NCBI GenBank assembly: GCA_016869915.1
Contig: VGDA01000037.1
Span: forward strand, 1-14,725
Source: Alphaproteobacteria bacterium
Lineage (GTDB): Bacteria; Pseudomonadota; Alphaproteobacteria; CACIAM-22H2
DNA length: 14,725 nt
Reading direction: 5' to 3'
Numbering within the stretch: position 1 is the stretch's first letter; each line of letters begins with the position of its first letter. The translations under genes and the position numbers were made by a program. The notes below the pieces were generated by a model that saw only the letters and a program-made list of their open reading frames with translations, ran no database searches and was not told where the DNA came from. Shown in pieces: positions 7,166 through 14,725 of this stretch.

Positions 7166-8131
7166 ATGGCGCATGGCATCGCGCTGATAGGCCTCGGCAT
7201 CATGGGCCGGCGCATGATCGGCCGGCTGGTCCAGCATGGCGGGTTCCGCATCGCGGCGATGTGGGACCCGTCGCCGGAGGCCTGCGCCGCCGCCGCGCGC
7301 GAGGCGCCCGGGGCGGCCATCGCCGCGGGGCCCGAGGCGATCATGGCGCGCGCCGATGTCGGCTGCGTCTACATCGCCTCGCCCCCGGCGAGCCATCCCG
7401 CGCTCTGCCACCTCGCCTTCGACGCGGGCAAGGCGGTGTTCTGCGAGAAGCCGCTGACCCACGACATGGCGGCCGGCGAGGCGCTGGCCGCGCGCGTGGC
7501 GCGCGAGGCCAGGCCCGCGGCGGTGAACTTCTCCTTCGCGTCCTCGGCCTCGTTCCAGGCGATCGTCGACGCCGCGCGCGCGGGCTCGCTCGGCACGCTG
7601 CGCCGGATCGAGGTCTCCGCCAGCTTCGCGCGCTGGCCGCGCGACTGGCAGCAGGCCGGGCCGTGGCTGGGCGAGCGCATCGAGGGTGGCTTCGCGCGCG
7701 AGGTCCTGTCGCATTTCGTGTTCGCGACGCAGCGGCTGGCGGGGCCGCTGGCGCTGCGCGACGCGCGCGTCTCCTGGCCCGCCGATGGCCGGAGCGCCGA
7801 GACCGCCCTGGTCGCGACGCTCTCGGGCAACGGGATCGAGGTCGCGGTCGACGCCGCGGTCCGCGGCGACGTCTCCGACACCAATCTCTGGACCGTGGCG
7901 GGCGAGCGCGGCGCGATCCGCATGCGCGACTGGTACGCGCTGGAACGCCGCGGCGCGGATGGCGGCTGGGCGCCCGCGATGCCCGGCGGCGTGGAGGACC
8001 TGCGCGCGCAGGCCGGCCAGCGCCAGCTGGACCAACTCGCCGCGCTGCTGGAGGGCCGGCCGCAGACGCTGGCGACCTTCGACGAGGCGCTCGCCGTGCA
8101 GCGCACGATCGAGGCGATGCTCGCCGCCTGA
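7166..8131 (+). CDS. Gfo/Idh/MocA family oxidoreductase
   Basis: This 321-residue cytoplasmic NAD(P)-dependent enzyme belongs to a family acting mainly on sugars, inositols and related polyols. The N-terminal Rossmann motif is IGLGIMG (Gly9, 11, 14). YIASPPASHPALC leads into the family hallmark FCEKPLTHD with catalytic Lys95, and VLSHFVFATQRLAG holds the conserved His of the C-terminal domain. ATG 7166 is preceded by TGAGG (7155-7159), which overlaps the stop of the Ldh_2 gene, and the two genes are 8 nt apart. It is the last gene of the + strand operon and is followed by a convergent hairpin. Its presence supports a carbohydrate-like or polyol-acid substrate for the locus; this is inference. 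Length is at the short end of the family's 330-380 range. Confidence 0.92.
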   Translation: MAHGIALIGLGIMGRRMIGRLVQHGGFRIAAMWDPSPEACAAAAREAPGAAIAAGPEAIMARADVGCVYIASPPASHPALCHLAFDAGKAVFCEKPLTHDMAAGEALAARVAREARPAAVNFSFASSASFQAIVDAARAGSLGTLRRIEVSASFARWPRDWQQAGPWLGERIEGGFAREVLSHFVFATQRLAGPLALRDARVSWPADGRSAETALVATLSGNGIEVAVDAAVRGDVSDTNLWTVAGERGAIRMRDWYALERRGADGGWAPAMPGGVEDLRAQAGQRQLDQLAALLEGRPQTLATFDEALAVQRTIEAMLAA

Positions 8132-8135
8132 AGGA

Positions 8136-8166
8136 CCGGGCGGCGGCGCGTCCGCGCGCCGCCCGG
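8136..8166. terminator. Candidate bidirectional terminator hairpin between convergent operons
   Basis: CCGGGCGGC (8136-8144) pairs perfectly with GCCGCCCGG (8158-8166), a 9-bp stem with a 13-nt GC-rich interior that can pair further. It occupies most of the 46-nt gap between the convergent stops at 8131 (+) and 8178 (-). T-runs are poor on both sides (CTTC on +, TCCTTC on -), so it is a non-classical terminator. Its position makes a terminator role likely. Confidence 0.6.
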
Positions 8167-8177
8167 CTTCGGGGCCC

Positions 8178-9761
8178 TCAGCGCCGCTCGCGCAGGTCCG
8201 CCCAGCGCTCGTGGTCGTCGGGATGCGAGACCCAGCCCTCGATGTTCGGGGCCATCGCCTCGAACAGCGTCGGGTAGAAGGTCAGGATCCACGGCGTGTC
8301 CGCCATCACGATGCGCTGCAGGTCCTTGAGAAGCGCGTTGCGCGCGTCGCGGTCGAGCTCCTGGCGGATGCGCAGGACGAGCGCATCGACCTCGGGGTTG
8401 TTGTAGCCGTTGCGGTTCGCGGCGCCCTGGCTGTGCAGCAGCAGGAAGGCCGCGTAGCCGGCGTCGAGCACCAGCGGGCCGTCCTCCCACGCGAAGAGCG
8501 GCATGTCGCGCACGTTCGGCGCGAAGCGCGCGCGCATGTCGCTCGCCGTCACGCGCCGCGGCGTCGCGGCGACGCCGACGGCCTTGAGCTGGTCGGCCGC
8601 CTGGATCGCCATCGCCTCCAGCCACCAGTAGATGTCGGAGTAGAGGATCTCGACCGACAGGCCCGAGGCGTGGCCCGCCTCGGCCAGCAGCTGTCGCGCG
8701 CGCGCGGGATCGTGCGAGAAGGCGAAGAAGGACTGGTCCTGCCCGTCGATCGACGGCGCGATGAAGCTGCGCGCCGGCACCGCCTCGCCGCGGAACACCG
8801 CCTTGAGGATCGCCTCGCGGTCGATCGCGTGGTTGAGCGCCTGGCGCACCCGCAGGTCGGAGAAGGGCGCGAACCTGGCGTTCATCCAGAGCGCCGCGAA
8901 GAGCCGCCCATCGGTCTGGTCGACCTTGACGCGGCGATCGGCCTTCAGGTCCTCGACCTGCAGGATGTTCGGCCGCTCGATCCACTGCACCTGCCCGCCC
9001 TTGAGCAGCGTCACGCGGCTCGCGCCGGATGGCACCGCGCGATAGACGACGCGCCCGAAATGCGGCTGGCCGCGGAAGTAGTTGGGGTTGGCGACGAAGA
9101 CTGCCTGCTCGCCCGAGCGCACGCTCTCCAGGTGGTACGGGCCGAAGCCGGCGGTGTTCTGCTCCAGCCACTTCAGGGCCCAGGGATCCTCCGTCGTCGC
9201 GTGCTTGCGCAGCTCGGTGGAATCGTAGATCCCCGGCACGTAGAGAGTCAGCGCCTTGAGGAAGATGGAGCTCGGCGCGGACAGCGTGAACTCGACCTCG
9301 TGGCGCGACAGCGCCTTCACGCCCGAAACGCTCGAGACGCTGGCGATGAAGTTGCCGGTGCGCTTCTGCGCGAAGGACTTCGCCCAGCTCCACTCGACAT
9401 CCGCCGCGGTCAGCTCGTTGCCGCGGAAGCTCCTGACGCCCTGGCGCAGCTTGAAGACATAGCGCTTGCCGTCCGCGTCGACCGTCCAGGACTCGGCGAG
9501 GTTCGGCACGACGCGCGAGGAATCGAGGACCTCCCTGCCCTGCGCGTCCTTCGTGCGCGCATAGACGACCAGCGGGTCGTAGACCTGGACCACCGTCTCC
9601 TGCGTGTGCGGGCGCAGCGCGTCGCCGTCGAAGCCCTCGGGCGTGCCCGAGGCGGCGACGACCAGCGTGCGGACCTGCGCGGCCGACGGGGTCGGCAAGG
9701 ACGCGAGTCCGAGGAACGCCGCGAAGGCCGCGGCGAGCGACAAGGCTCTGGAAGGATGCAT
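8178..9761 (-). CDS. ABC transporter peptide/opine-type periplasmic substrate-binding protein (SBP_bac_5)
   Basis: This 527-residue periplasmic protein belongs to solute-binding family 5 (DppA/OppA/opine type) and binds peptides or similar ligands for an ABC importer. The N-terminal Sec-type signal (about 1-28) has a likely cut after PSAA. There is no lipobox Cys. Family blocks: VVQVYDPLVVY, NLAESWTVDADGKRYVFKLR, GVRSFRGNELTAADVEWSW, AGFGPYHLESV, FVANPNYFRG, RVRQALNHAIDREAILKAVF and NRNGYNNPEVD. The start is ATG 9761 with GGAG upstream (CTCCT on + at 9771-9775), which fits the signal peptide; a much longer upstream frame is spurious. It is the last gene of the - strand operon, 38 nt after the SDR gene. 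The binding protein more often comes first in such operons. Confidence 0.94.
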   Translation of the reverse strand: MHPSRALSLAAAFAAFLGLASLPTPSAAQVRTLVVAASGTPEGFDGDALRPHTQETVVQVYDPLVVYARTKDAQGREVLDSSRVVPNLAESWTVDADGKRYVFKLRQGVRSFRGNELTAADVEWSWAKSFAQKRTGNFIASVSSVSGVKALSRHEVEFTLSAPSSIFLKALTLYVPGIYDSTELRKHATTEDPWALKWLEQNTAGFGPYHLESVRSGEQAVFVANPNYFRGQPHFGRVVYRAVPSGASRVTLLKGGQVQWIERPNILQVEDLKADRRVKVDQTDGRLFAALWMNARFAPFSDLRVRQALNHAIDREAILKAVFRGEAVPARSFIAPSIDGQDQSFFAFSHDPARARQLLAEAGHASGLSVEILYSDIYWWLEAMAIQAADQLKAVGVAATPRRVTASDMRARFAPNVRDMPLFAWEDGPLVLDAGYAAFLLLHSQGAANRNGYNNPEVDALVLRIRQELDRDARNALLKDLQRIVMADTPWILTFYPTLFEAMAPNIEGWVSHPDDHERWADLRERR

Positions 9762-9799
9762 GCTGGAAGGCTCCTGGCTGGAATTCGAGGCGAGTTGGC

Positions 9800-10549
9800 T
9801 CACGCGACCATCCAGCCGCCCTCGACGGGCAGCATGGCGCCGGTGGTGAAGGGCGAGTCGTCGCTCGCGAGGAACAGGATGGCGCGCGCGGTCTCCTCGG
9901 GCCTGCCGAAGCGGTCCATCGCGTGGCGCCCGCGCGAGCGCGCCTCGGCCGCCGCTGGGTCGGGGTTGCGCGCGAAGGCGCGGCGCAGCATCGGCGTGTC
10001 GGTCGCGCCGGGCAGCACGCAGTTGCAGCGCACGCCGCTCGCCGCGTAGTCGAGCGCGATCGAGCGCGTGAGGCTGACCACCGCGCCCTTCGAGGCCACA
10101 TAGGCCGCGTTGCCGCGCCCGCCCGCGAAGGCGAGCTGCGAGGCGATGGTGACGATCGAGCCGCTGCGCGCCTTCTCCATGACGCGCAGCGCCTCGCGCG
10201 CCCACAGGAAGGTGCCCTTCGCGTTGACCGCGAAGACCTTGTCCCAGGCCTCGAGCTCGGTCGTCAGCGCCGGCTGGCCGAGCGAGATGCCCGCCGCGGT
10301 GACCATCGCGTCGAGCCGTCCCCAGCGCGCCACGACCTCGGCGATCGCGCGGCGCGCGAAGCCCTCGTCGACGACGTCGCCGGCGATCGCCATCGCGGCG
10401 TCGCGGCCAGCGCATTGCGCGGCCAGCGCCTCGCCGTCGCGATCGACGGCGGCGACGCGCGCGCCCTCGGCGAGGAACAGGTCGAAGGTCGCGCGCCCGA
10501 TGCCCGAGGCCGCGCCGGTGACGATCGCGACCTTGTCCCTGAGTCTCAT
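9800..10549 (-). CDS. Short-chain dehydrogenase/reductase (SDR), classical type
   Basis: This 249-residue NAD(P)-dependent cytoplasmic oxidoreductase is a classical SDR. Cofactor motif TGAASGIG (11-18); AVDRD near 34-38 with an Asp that favours NAD over NADP; GDVVD; TAAG (84-87) in place of the usual NNAG; catalytic Asn110, Ser137, Tyr150 and Lys154 (YVASK); and the C-terminal LPGATDTPM and GAMLPVEGGW. ATG 10549 has GAGGGGA upstream and overlaps the serine hydrolase stop as ATGA (10546-10549). Presumably it modifies a hydroxyl or keto group of a ligand imported or released by its operon partners, but the substrate cannot be inferred. Length is standard. Confidence 0.93.
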   Translation of the reverse strand: MRLRDKVAIVTGAASGIGRATFDLFLAEGARVAAVDRDGEALAAQCAGRDAAMAIAGDVVDEGFARRAIAEVVARWGRLDAMVTAAGISLGQPALTTELEAWDKVFAVNAKGTFLWAREALRVMEKARSGSIVTIASQLAFAGGRGNAAYVASKGAVVSLTRSIALDYAASGVRCNCVLPGATDTPMLRRAFARNPDPAAAEARSRGRHAMDRFGRPEETARAILFLASDDSPFTTGAMLPVEGGWMVA

Positions 10550-11579
10550 GCGCTTCCCCTCGTGCGAATCGTTGCGTCGAATGCCGCGATGATGGCGTCT
10601 CCCGCGGCGCGGCGCATCGGCTGTATCCCGGTCTCCGCGTGGCGCGTCGGGTGGACGCGGTTCGACAGGACGGACCATGCGAGGCCGCGCTCCCAGTCGA
10701 TCCAAAGGCCGGTGCCGGTGAAGCCCGTGTGGCCGATCGTCGAGGGCGAGCACGCCTGGCCGCCCGCCCAGTCCGGGTGGCGGATCTCCCAGCCCGGCGT
10801 GCGGCGCGCGGAATGCGGCGCGCGGATCTCGGCGAGCATCGCGGGGCCGAGCGCCTCGCCCGCCATCAGGCGGCGCGCGAAGCCGAGCACGCCATCGATG
10901 TCGCCGAACAATCCCGCATGGCCCGCGGCACCGCCGAGCGCGAAGGCGTTCTCGTCATGCACCTCGCCGCGCATCACGCGCCCGCGCCAGGTGCAGCGCT
11001 CGGTCGCGGCGCAGGACGCGGGATCGGGCCGGAAGGAGAGGCCGGGGCCGGGATCGTGCTCGCCCAGCCTGCGGCCCGACAGCCGCTCGAGCGCGATGCC
11101 CAGCAGGATGAAGTTGATGTCGGAATAGACGCTCGGGCCGTGGCGCCACGCGCGCTGCAGCACGTAGGCGCGCAGCGTGTCCGGGTCCTGGCCCAGCGTG
11201 TAGAGCGGCTCGACCGCCGGCAGGAAGGTCGCGTGGGCGAGGCACTGGCGGAAGGTGAGCCGTCGCTCCGCGGCGTCCATGTCGTATTGCCGCAGGTCCG
11301 GGATCGCGCGCGACAGCGCGTCGTCGAGGGCGATACGCCCCTGCTCGACGAGCCGCAGGATCGCGGTCGTGGTGAAGATCGGCTTGGTCAGCGAGGCGAG
11401 GTCCCAGGTCGTCGCGCGCGTCGCCGCGACGCGCGCCGGCTCGAGCTGCGCCGCGCCGCCGAAGCGCACGGCCATGGCGCCGTCGGCGCGCAGCACGCCC
11501 AGCACGGCGCCGGGGATGCGTCCCGCCGCGATCGACGCGGCGACGGGTGCGAAGCCGGCTTCGGCGATGGCCTCGATGC

Positions 11580-11583
<4 letters not shown>
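10546..11583 (-). CDS. Beta-lactamase-fold serine hydrolase (class C/PBP-like esterase or peptidase)
   Basis: This 345-residue protein belongs to the beta-lactamase/transpeptidase-like family, which includes class C beta-lactamases, D-aminopeptidases and esterases. Motif one is Ser64-Leu-Thr-Lys67 in WDLASLTKPIF. Motif two is Tyr153-Ser-Asp155, the YxN site with Asp for Asn. Motif three is His285-Thr-Gly287 in GHTGFTGTGLWID, the KTG site, and is like the YbbE/AmiE and YfeW groups. No clear signal peptide is seen (MSIEAIAEAGFAPVAAS), so it is probably cytoplasmic and unlikely to be a resistance enzyme. It lies inside a peptide-type ABC operon and overlaps both neighbours by 4 nt (ATGA at 11580-11583 and 10546-10549). 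This suggests it hydrolyses the imported compound, possibly a D-amino-acid peptide or muropeptide; that is inference. Confidence 0.9.
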
Positions 11584-12538
<955 letters not shown>

Positions 12539-12542
<4 letters not shown>

Positions 12543-13501
12543 GCCGCCTCCGCGGGGTTCCAGCAGCCCACGCGATGCGGCGCGCCGGCGATCGGCGGAA
12601 GTTCGCCGGCGCAGCGCGGCAGGGCGGCGGCGCAGCGCGGCGCGAAGGCGCAGCCCGCGCCGCGCGCACCCGGTGGCGGTACCGTGCCCGCGATCGAGGG
12701 CAGCCTGCGCCCCGGCGGGTTCGCCGCCGGCATGGTGCGCAGCAGCGCCTGCGTGTAGCGATGGCGCGGCACGGCGAAGATGCGCGACGCGGGCGCCTCC
12801 TCGACGATGCGCCCTGCGTACATCACCGCGACGCGATCGCAGGTCTCGGCGACCACGCCGAGGTCGTGGGTGATCAGCAGAACGGCCATGCCCATCTCGC
12901 GGCGCAGCCTGCCGACGAGGTCGAGGATCTGCGCCTGCACGGTCACGTCGAGCGCCGTGGTCGGCTCGTCGGCGACCAGCAGCCGCGGCCGGCACGCGAG
13001 CGCGATGGCGATCATCACGCGCTGGCGCTGGCCGCCGGAGAGCTCGTGCGGGTAGCGGCCGAGCTGGCCGCGCGCGGCCGGGATGCCTACGAGGTCGAGC
13101 AGCCGTGCCGCCTCGCCGAGCGCGGCCGCGCCCGACGCGCCGCGATGCACGACGAGGCTCTCCGCGATCTGGTCGCCGATCGTGAAGACGGGGTTCAGCG
13201 AGGTCATCGGCTCCTGGAAGATCATGCCGATGCGGTTGCCGCGGATCGCCCGCAGACGCGCGTCGTCGAGCGCGAGCATGTCCTCGCCCTCGAACAGGAT
13301 CCGCCCGCCGAGCACGCGCGCCGGCGGATGCGGCAGAAGGCGCATCGCGGAGAGCGCCGTCACGCTCTTGCCGCAGCCCGACTCGCCGACGAGGCCCAGC
13401 GTCTCGCCAGGCGCGATCGAGAAGGACACGTCCTCGAGCACCGGCGTGCCGCCCATGGCGACCGTCAGGCCCTCGACCGCGAGCAGCGGCGCCTCAGCCA
13501 T
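12539..13501 (-). CDS. Oligopeptide-type ABC transporter ATP-binding protein (OppD/DppD-like)
   Basis: This is the 320-residue partner ATPase of the peptide-type importer. Walker A GESGCGKS (39-46), Q-loop Gln96 in FQEPMTSLNP (the MTSLNP form typical of DppD/OppD), signature LSGGQRQR (154-161), Walker B LLVADEP (174-180), TALDVTVQAQ, and switch His212. The C-terminal extension has HRYTQALL and Cys284, 290, 297 and 313. I chose ATG 13501 because family members start just before this point. An in-frame ATG at 13543 would add 14 Arg/Ala-rich residues, and neither start has a strong ribosome site. It is the first gene of the - strand operon. The upstream region is a 175-nt gap facing a divergent gene, so permeases are absent here. 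Confidence 0.93.
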
Positions 13502-13676
13502 GGCGGCCCGCCCGGGGCGCGCCCCGGCTCGTCGCCTGGACATCAAGGGCCAGCGGATCCATCGCCTCGTCGACGCCCCCTTCGCGTCGCGCGCGAGACT
13601 GCCACAACCCTCCGCGCGGCTACCAGCGGCGGCCCGACATTGACAGGCAGGCCGGCCGCCATACGTCGCGCGCGCC
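13502..13676. promoter_or_regulatory. Divergent intergenic region with candidate promoter for the + strand methyltransferase
   Basis: This gap separates two divergent genes, so it should hold promoters for both the ABC operon (-) and the methyltransferase (+). On the + strand, a perfect TTGACA (13640-13645) is followed 15 nt later by ATACGT (13661-13666), a poor -10 with short spacing. A 7-bp inverted repeat, GGCGGCC (13628-13634) and GGCCGCC (13654-13660), brackets the TTGACA. It could be an operator, but GC-only repeats arise easily at this composition. I found no convincing promoter on the - strand. No permease or other gene remnant was recognised here. Confidence 0.35.
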
Positions 13677-14504
13677 GTGACATCCGAACCAAACCTCCGA
13701 CGCCTCGCCGCCCTCGCCCGCGATGCATGCCGGCCGCCGCCGGGGGCGCGGCGCATCGCGCTGGCCTTGTGCTATGGCGCCGCCTGCCATGCGATCTTCG
13801 CCGCCGCCGTGCTCGCGATGGTCGCGGGCATGTTCCACGGCATGGGCGCCGGCCTCGGGACCGTTCCCTGGCCCTGGGCGGCGCTGGCCAATGCCGCGCT
13901 CGTCGCGCAGTTCCCGCTCGCGCATTCCTTCCTGCTCTCCGGACCGGGCGAGCGCCTGCTCGCGCGCCTCGCCCCGCGCCCGCACGGCGCCACGCTCTCC
14001 ACCACGAGCTACGCGATCGTCGCCTCGGTCCAGCTCCTGCGCTTCTTCGCGCTGTGGACGCCGTCGGGGATCACCTGGTGGCGCGCCGAGGGCGCCGCGT
14101 CCTGGGTCGCCTGCGGCGCCTATGGCGCAAGCTGGATCCTGCTCGCCAAGGCCAGCTTCGACGCGGGCGCCGAGGTGCAGTCCGGCGCGCTCGGCTGGAT
14201 GTCGCTGATGGCGGCGCGCAGGCCGTCCTTCCCCGCGATGCCGACGCGCGGCCTGTTCCGCCTCGTGCGCCACCCGATCTACGTGGCCTTCGCGCTGACG
14301 CTCTGGACCGTGCCGACCTGGACGCCGGACCAGCTCGCCCTCGCCCTGGCGCTGACCGCCTATTGCCTGCTGGCGCCGATGCTCAAGGAGCGCCGCCTCG
14401 CCGCGCGCCATGGCGAGGAATTCGCGCGCTACCGCGCCCGCGTTCCCTATGCCGTCCCGCGCCTGCGATCCGGCGCCGACGGGATCCACGGGAGGACATC
14501 ATGA
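13677..14504 (+). CDS. Integral-membrane methyltransferase, isoprenylcysteine methyltransferase/NnrU/MddA-like
   Basis: This 275-residue multispanning membrane protein has hydrophobic segments at about residues 26-52, 62-86, 104-125, 137-155 and 200-235. The C-terminal block GLFRLVRHPIYVAFALTLW, then LKERRLAARHGEEFARYRAR and VPYAVPRL, is the cofactor-binding hallmark (RHPxY followed by EExxL..xGxxYxxY) of the isoprenylcysteine/phospholipid methyltransferase superfamily. The earlier AHSFLLSGPGERLLARLAPR resembles the NnrU/methanethiol S-methyltransferase (MddA) branch, which makes a small-molecule SAM methyltransferase possible. No in-frame ATG lies near the N-terminus, so GTG 13677 is taken as start. 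It has no visible ribosome site and may be leaderless if the TTGACA at 13640 is used. It overlaps the next gene's start. Branch and substrate are uncertain. Confidence 0.8.
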   Translation: MTSEPNLRRLAALARDACRPPPGARRIALALCYGAACHAIFAAAVLAMVAGMFHGMGAGLGTVPWPWAALANAALVAQFPLAHSFLLSGPGERLLARLAPRPHGATLSTTSYAIVASVQLLRFFALWTPSGITWWRAEGAASWVACGAYGASWILLAKASFDAGAEVQSGALGWMSLMAARRPSFPAMPTRGLFRLVRHPIYVAFALTLWTVPTWTPDQLALALALTAYCLLAPMLKERRLAARHGEEFARYRARVPYAVPRLRSGADGIHGRTS

Positions 14505-14725
14505 TGCAGGTCGCCGCGCTCCTCGCCACCGCGCTGCTCTTCGGCGGCATGGTCCTTTTCTCCGCGGGCCTCGCGGCTTTCCTCTTCTCAGTGATGTCGC
14601 CGCCAGAGGCCGGGAAGGCGCTGCGCAAGGCCTTCCCGCACTTCTACCTCTTCGTCATGGGCAGCGCGGCGTCCGGCGCGGCGTTGGTCGCGCCGGGCGA
14701 CCTCGTGTCGGCGGCGCTGCTCGCC
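14501..14725 (+). CDS. DUF4149-like small membrane protein, N-terminal part (runs off window)
   Basis: The 75 visible residues begin MMQVAALLATALLFGGMVLF, a membrane segment. A short charged loop with PPEAGKALRKAFPHFYLF follows, then a second hydrophobic segment starting at MGSAASGAAL. The GGM(V/F)xF...PPE.....FP.(Y/F)Y layout matches DUF4149, a family of small integral-membrane proteins of unknown function, in my recollection. GGAGG (14491-14495) precedes tandem ATG codons at 14501 and 14504. The first overlaps the methyltransferase stop (ATGA) and the second has the better spacing of 8 nt. The two genes are translationally coupled. The C-terminus is outside the window. Confidence 0.75.
   Translation, partial: MMQVAALLATALLFGGMVLFSAGLAAFLFSVMSPPEAGKALRKAFPHFYLFVMGSAASGAALVAPGDLVSAALLA

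Noticed and set aside
7369..10101. 910-codon open frame on the - strand
   Set aside because: It is out of frame with the SBP and SDR genes and antisense to the Gfo/Idh/MocA gene. The translation is Arg/Ala-rich with no domain.

Overview
The window is very GC-rich (roughly 70% by eye), with long spurious open frames on every strand, compact overlapping genes and few promoters. Gene content (TRAP transporter with a Tat-type binding protein, Ldh_2 dehydrogenase, oligopeptide-type ABC ATPases, class III PLP enzyme) fits a soil or water alphaproteobacterium of the Acetobacteraceae/Rhizobiales type. This is inferred from style and gene content; no rRNA or other marker gene is present. I see no tRNA, rRNA, CRISPR array, insertion sequence or integrase.

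Region 1 (1-8131, + strand) looks like a hydroxy-acid or sugar-acid uptake and breakdown locus. It runs: 3' end of an HpcH/HpaI-type aldolase; a class III PLP enzyme of the glutamate-1-semialdehyde aminomutase type; a 317-base gap; a complete tripartite TRAP transporter (binding protein, small and large membrane subunits); a D-2-hydroxyacid dehydrogenase with an altered active site; an Ldh_2-type dehydrogenase; and a Gfo/Idh/MocA oxidoreductase. From the TRAP large subunit onward the genes are nearly touching (2, -4 and 8 nt). The gap holds a hairpin right after the PLP-enzyme stop, the frameshifted C-terminal remnant of an aldo/keto reductase, and a possible promoter for the TRAP part. The likely logic is import of a hydroxy/oxo acid, redox interconversion by the dehydrogenases, and aldol cleavage and amino-group chemistry by the upstream enzymes. 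The substrate cannot be named from sequence alone. The TRAP plus Ldh_2 pairing resembles E. coli yiaK-yiaMNO (2,3-diketo-L-gulonate).

Region 2 (8178-13501, - strand) is a second operon, convergent with the first and separated from it by a GC-rich hairpin. In transcription order: OppD/DppD-type ATPase, OppF/DppF-type ATPase, beta-lactamase-fold serine hydrolase, SDR dehydrogenase, then the peptide/opine-type solute-binding protein. The first four are joined by three identical 4-nt ATGA stop/start overlaps. No permease genes are present, although both ATPases and the binding protein are, so the cassette is incomplete here.

Region 3 (13677-14725, + strand, divergent from region 2) has an integral-membrane methyltransferase of the isoprenylcysteine-methyltransferase/NnrU/MddA type with a GTG start. 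It overlaps the start of a small DUF4149-type membrane protein that runs off the end of the window.

Nothing here is clearly a new biological system. The most notable points are the permease-less ABC operon with an embedded serine hydrolase, the unusual dehydrogenase active site, and the aldo/keto reductase remnant.
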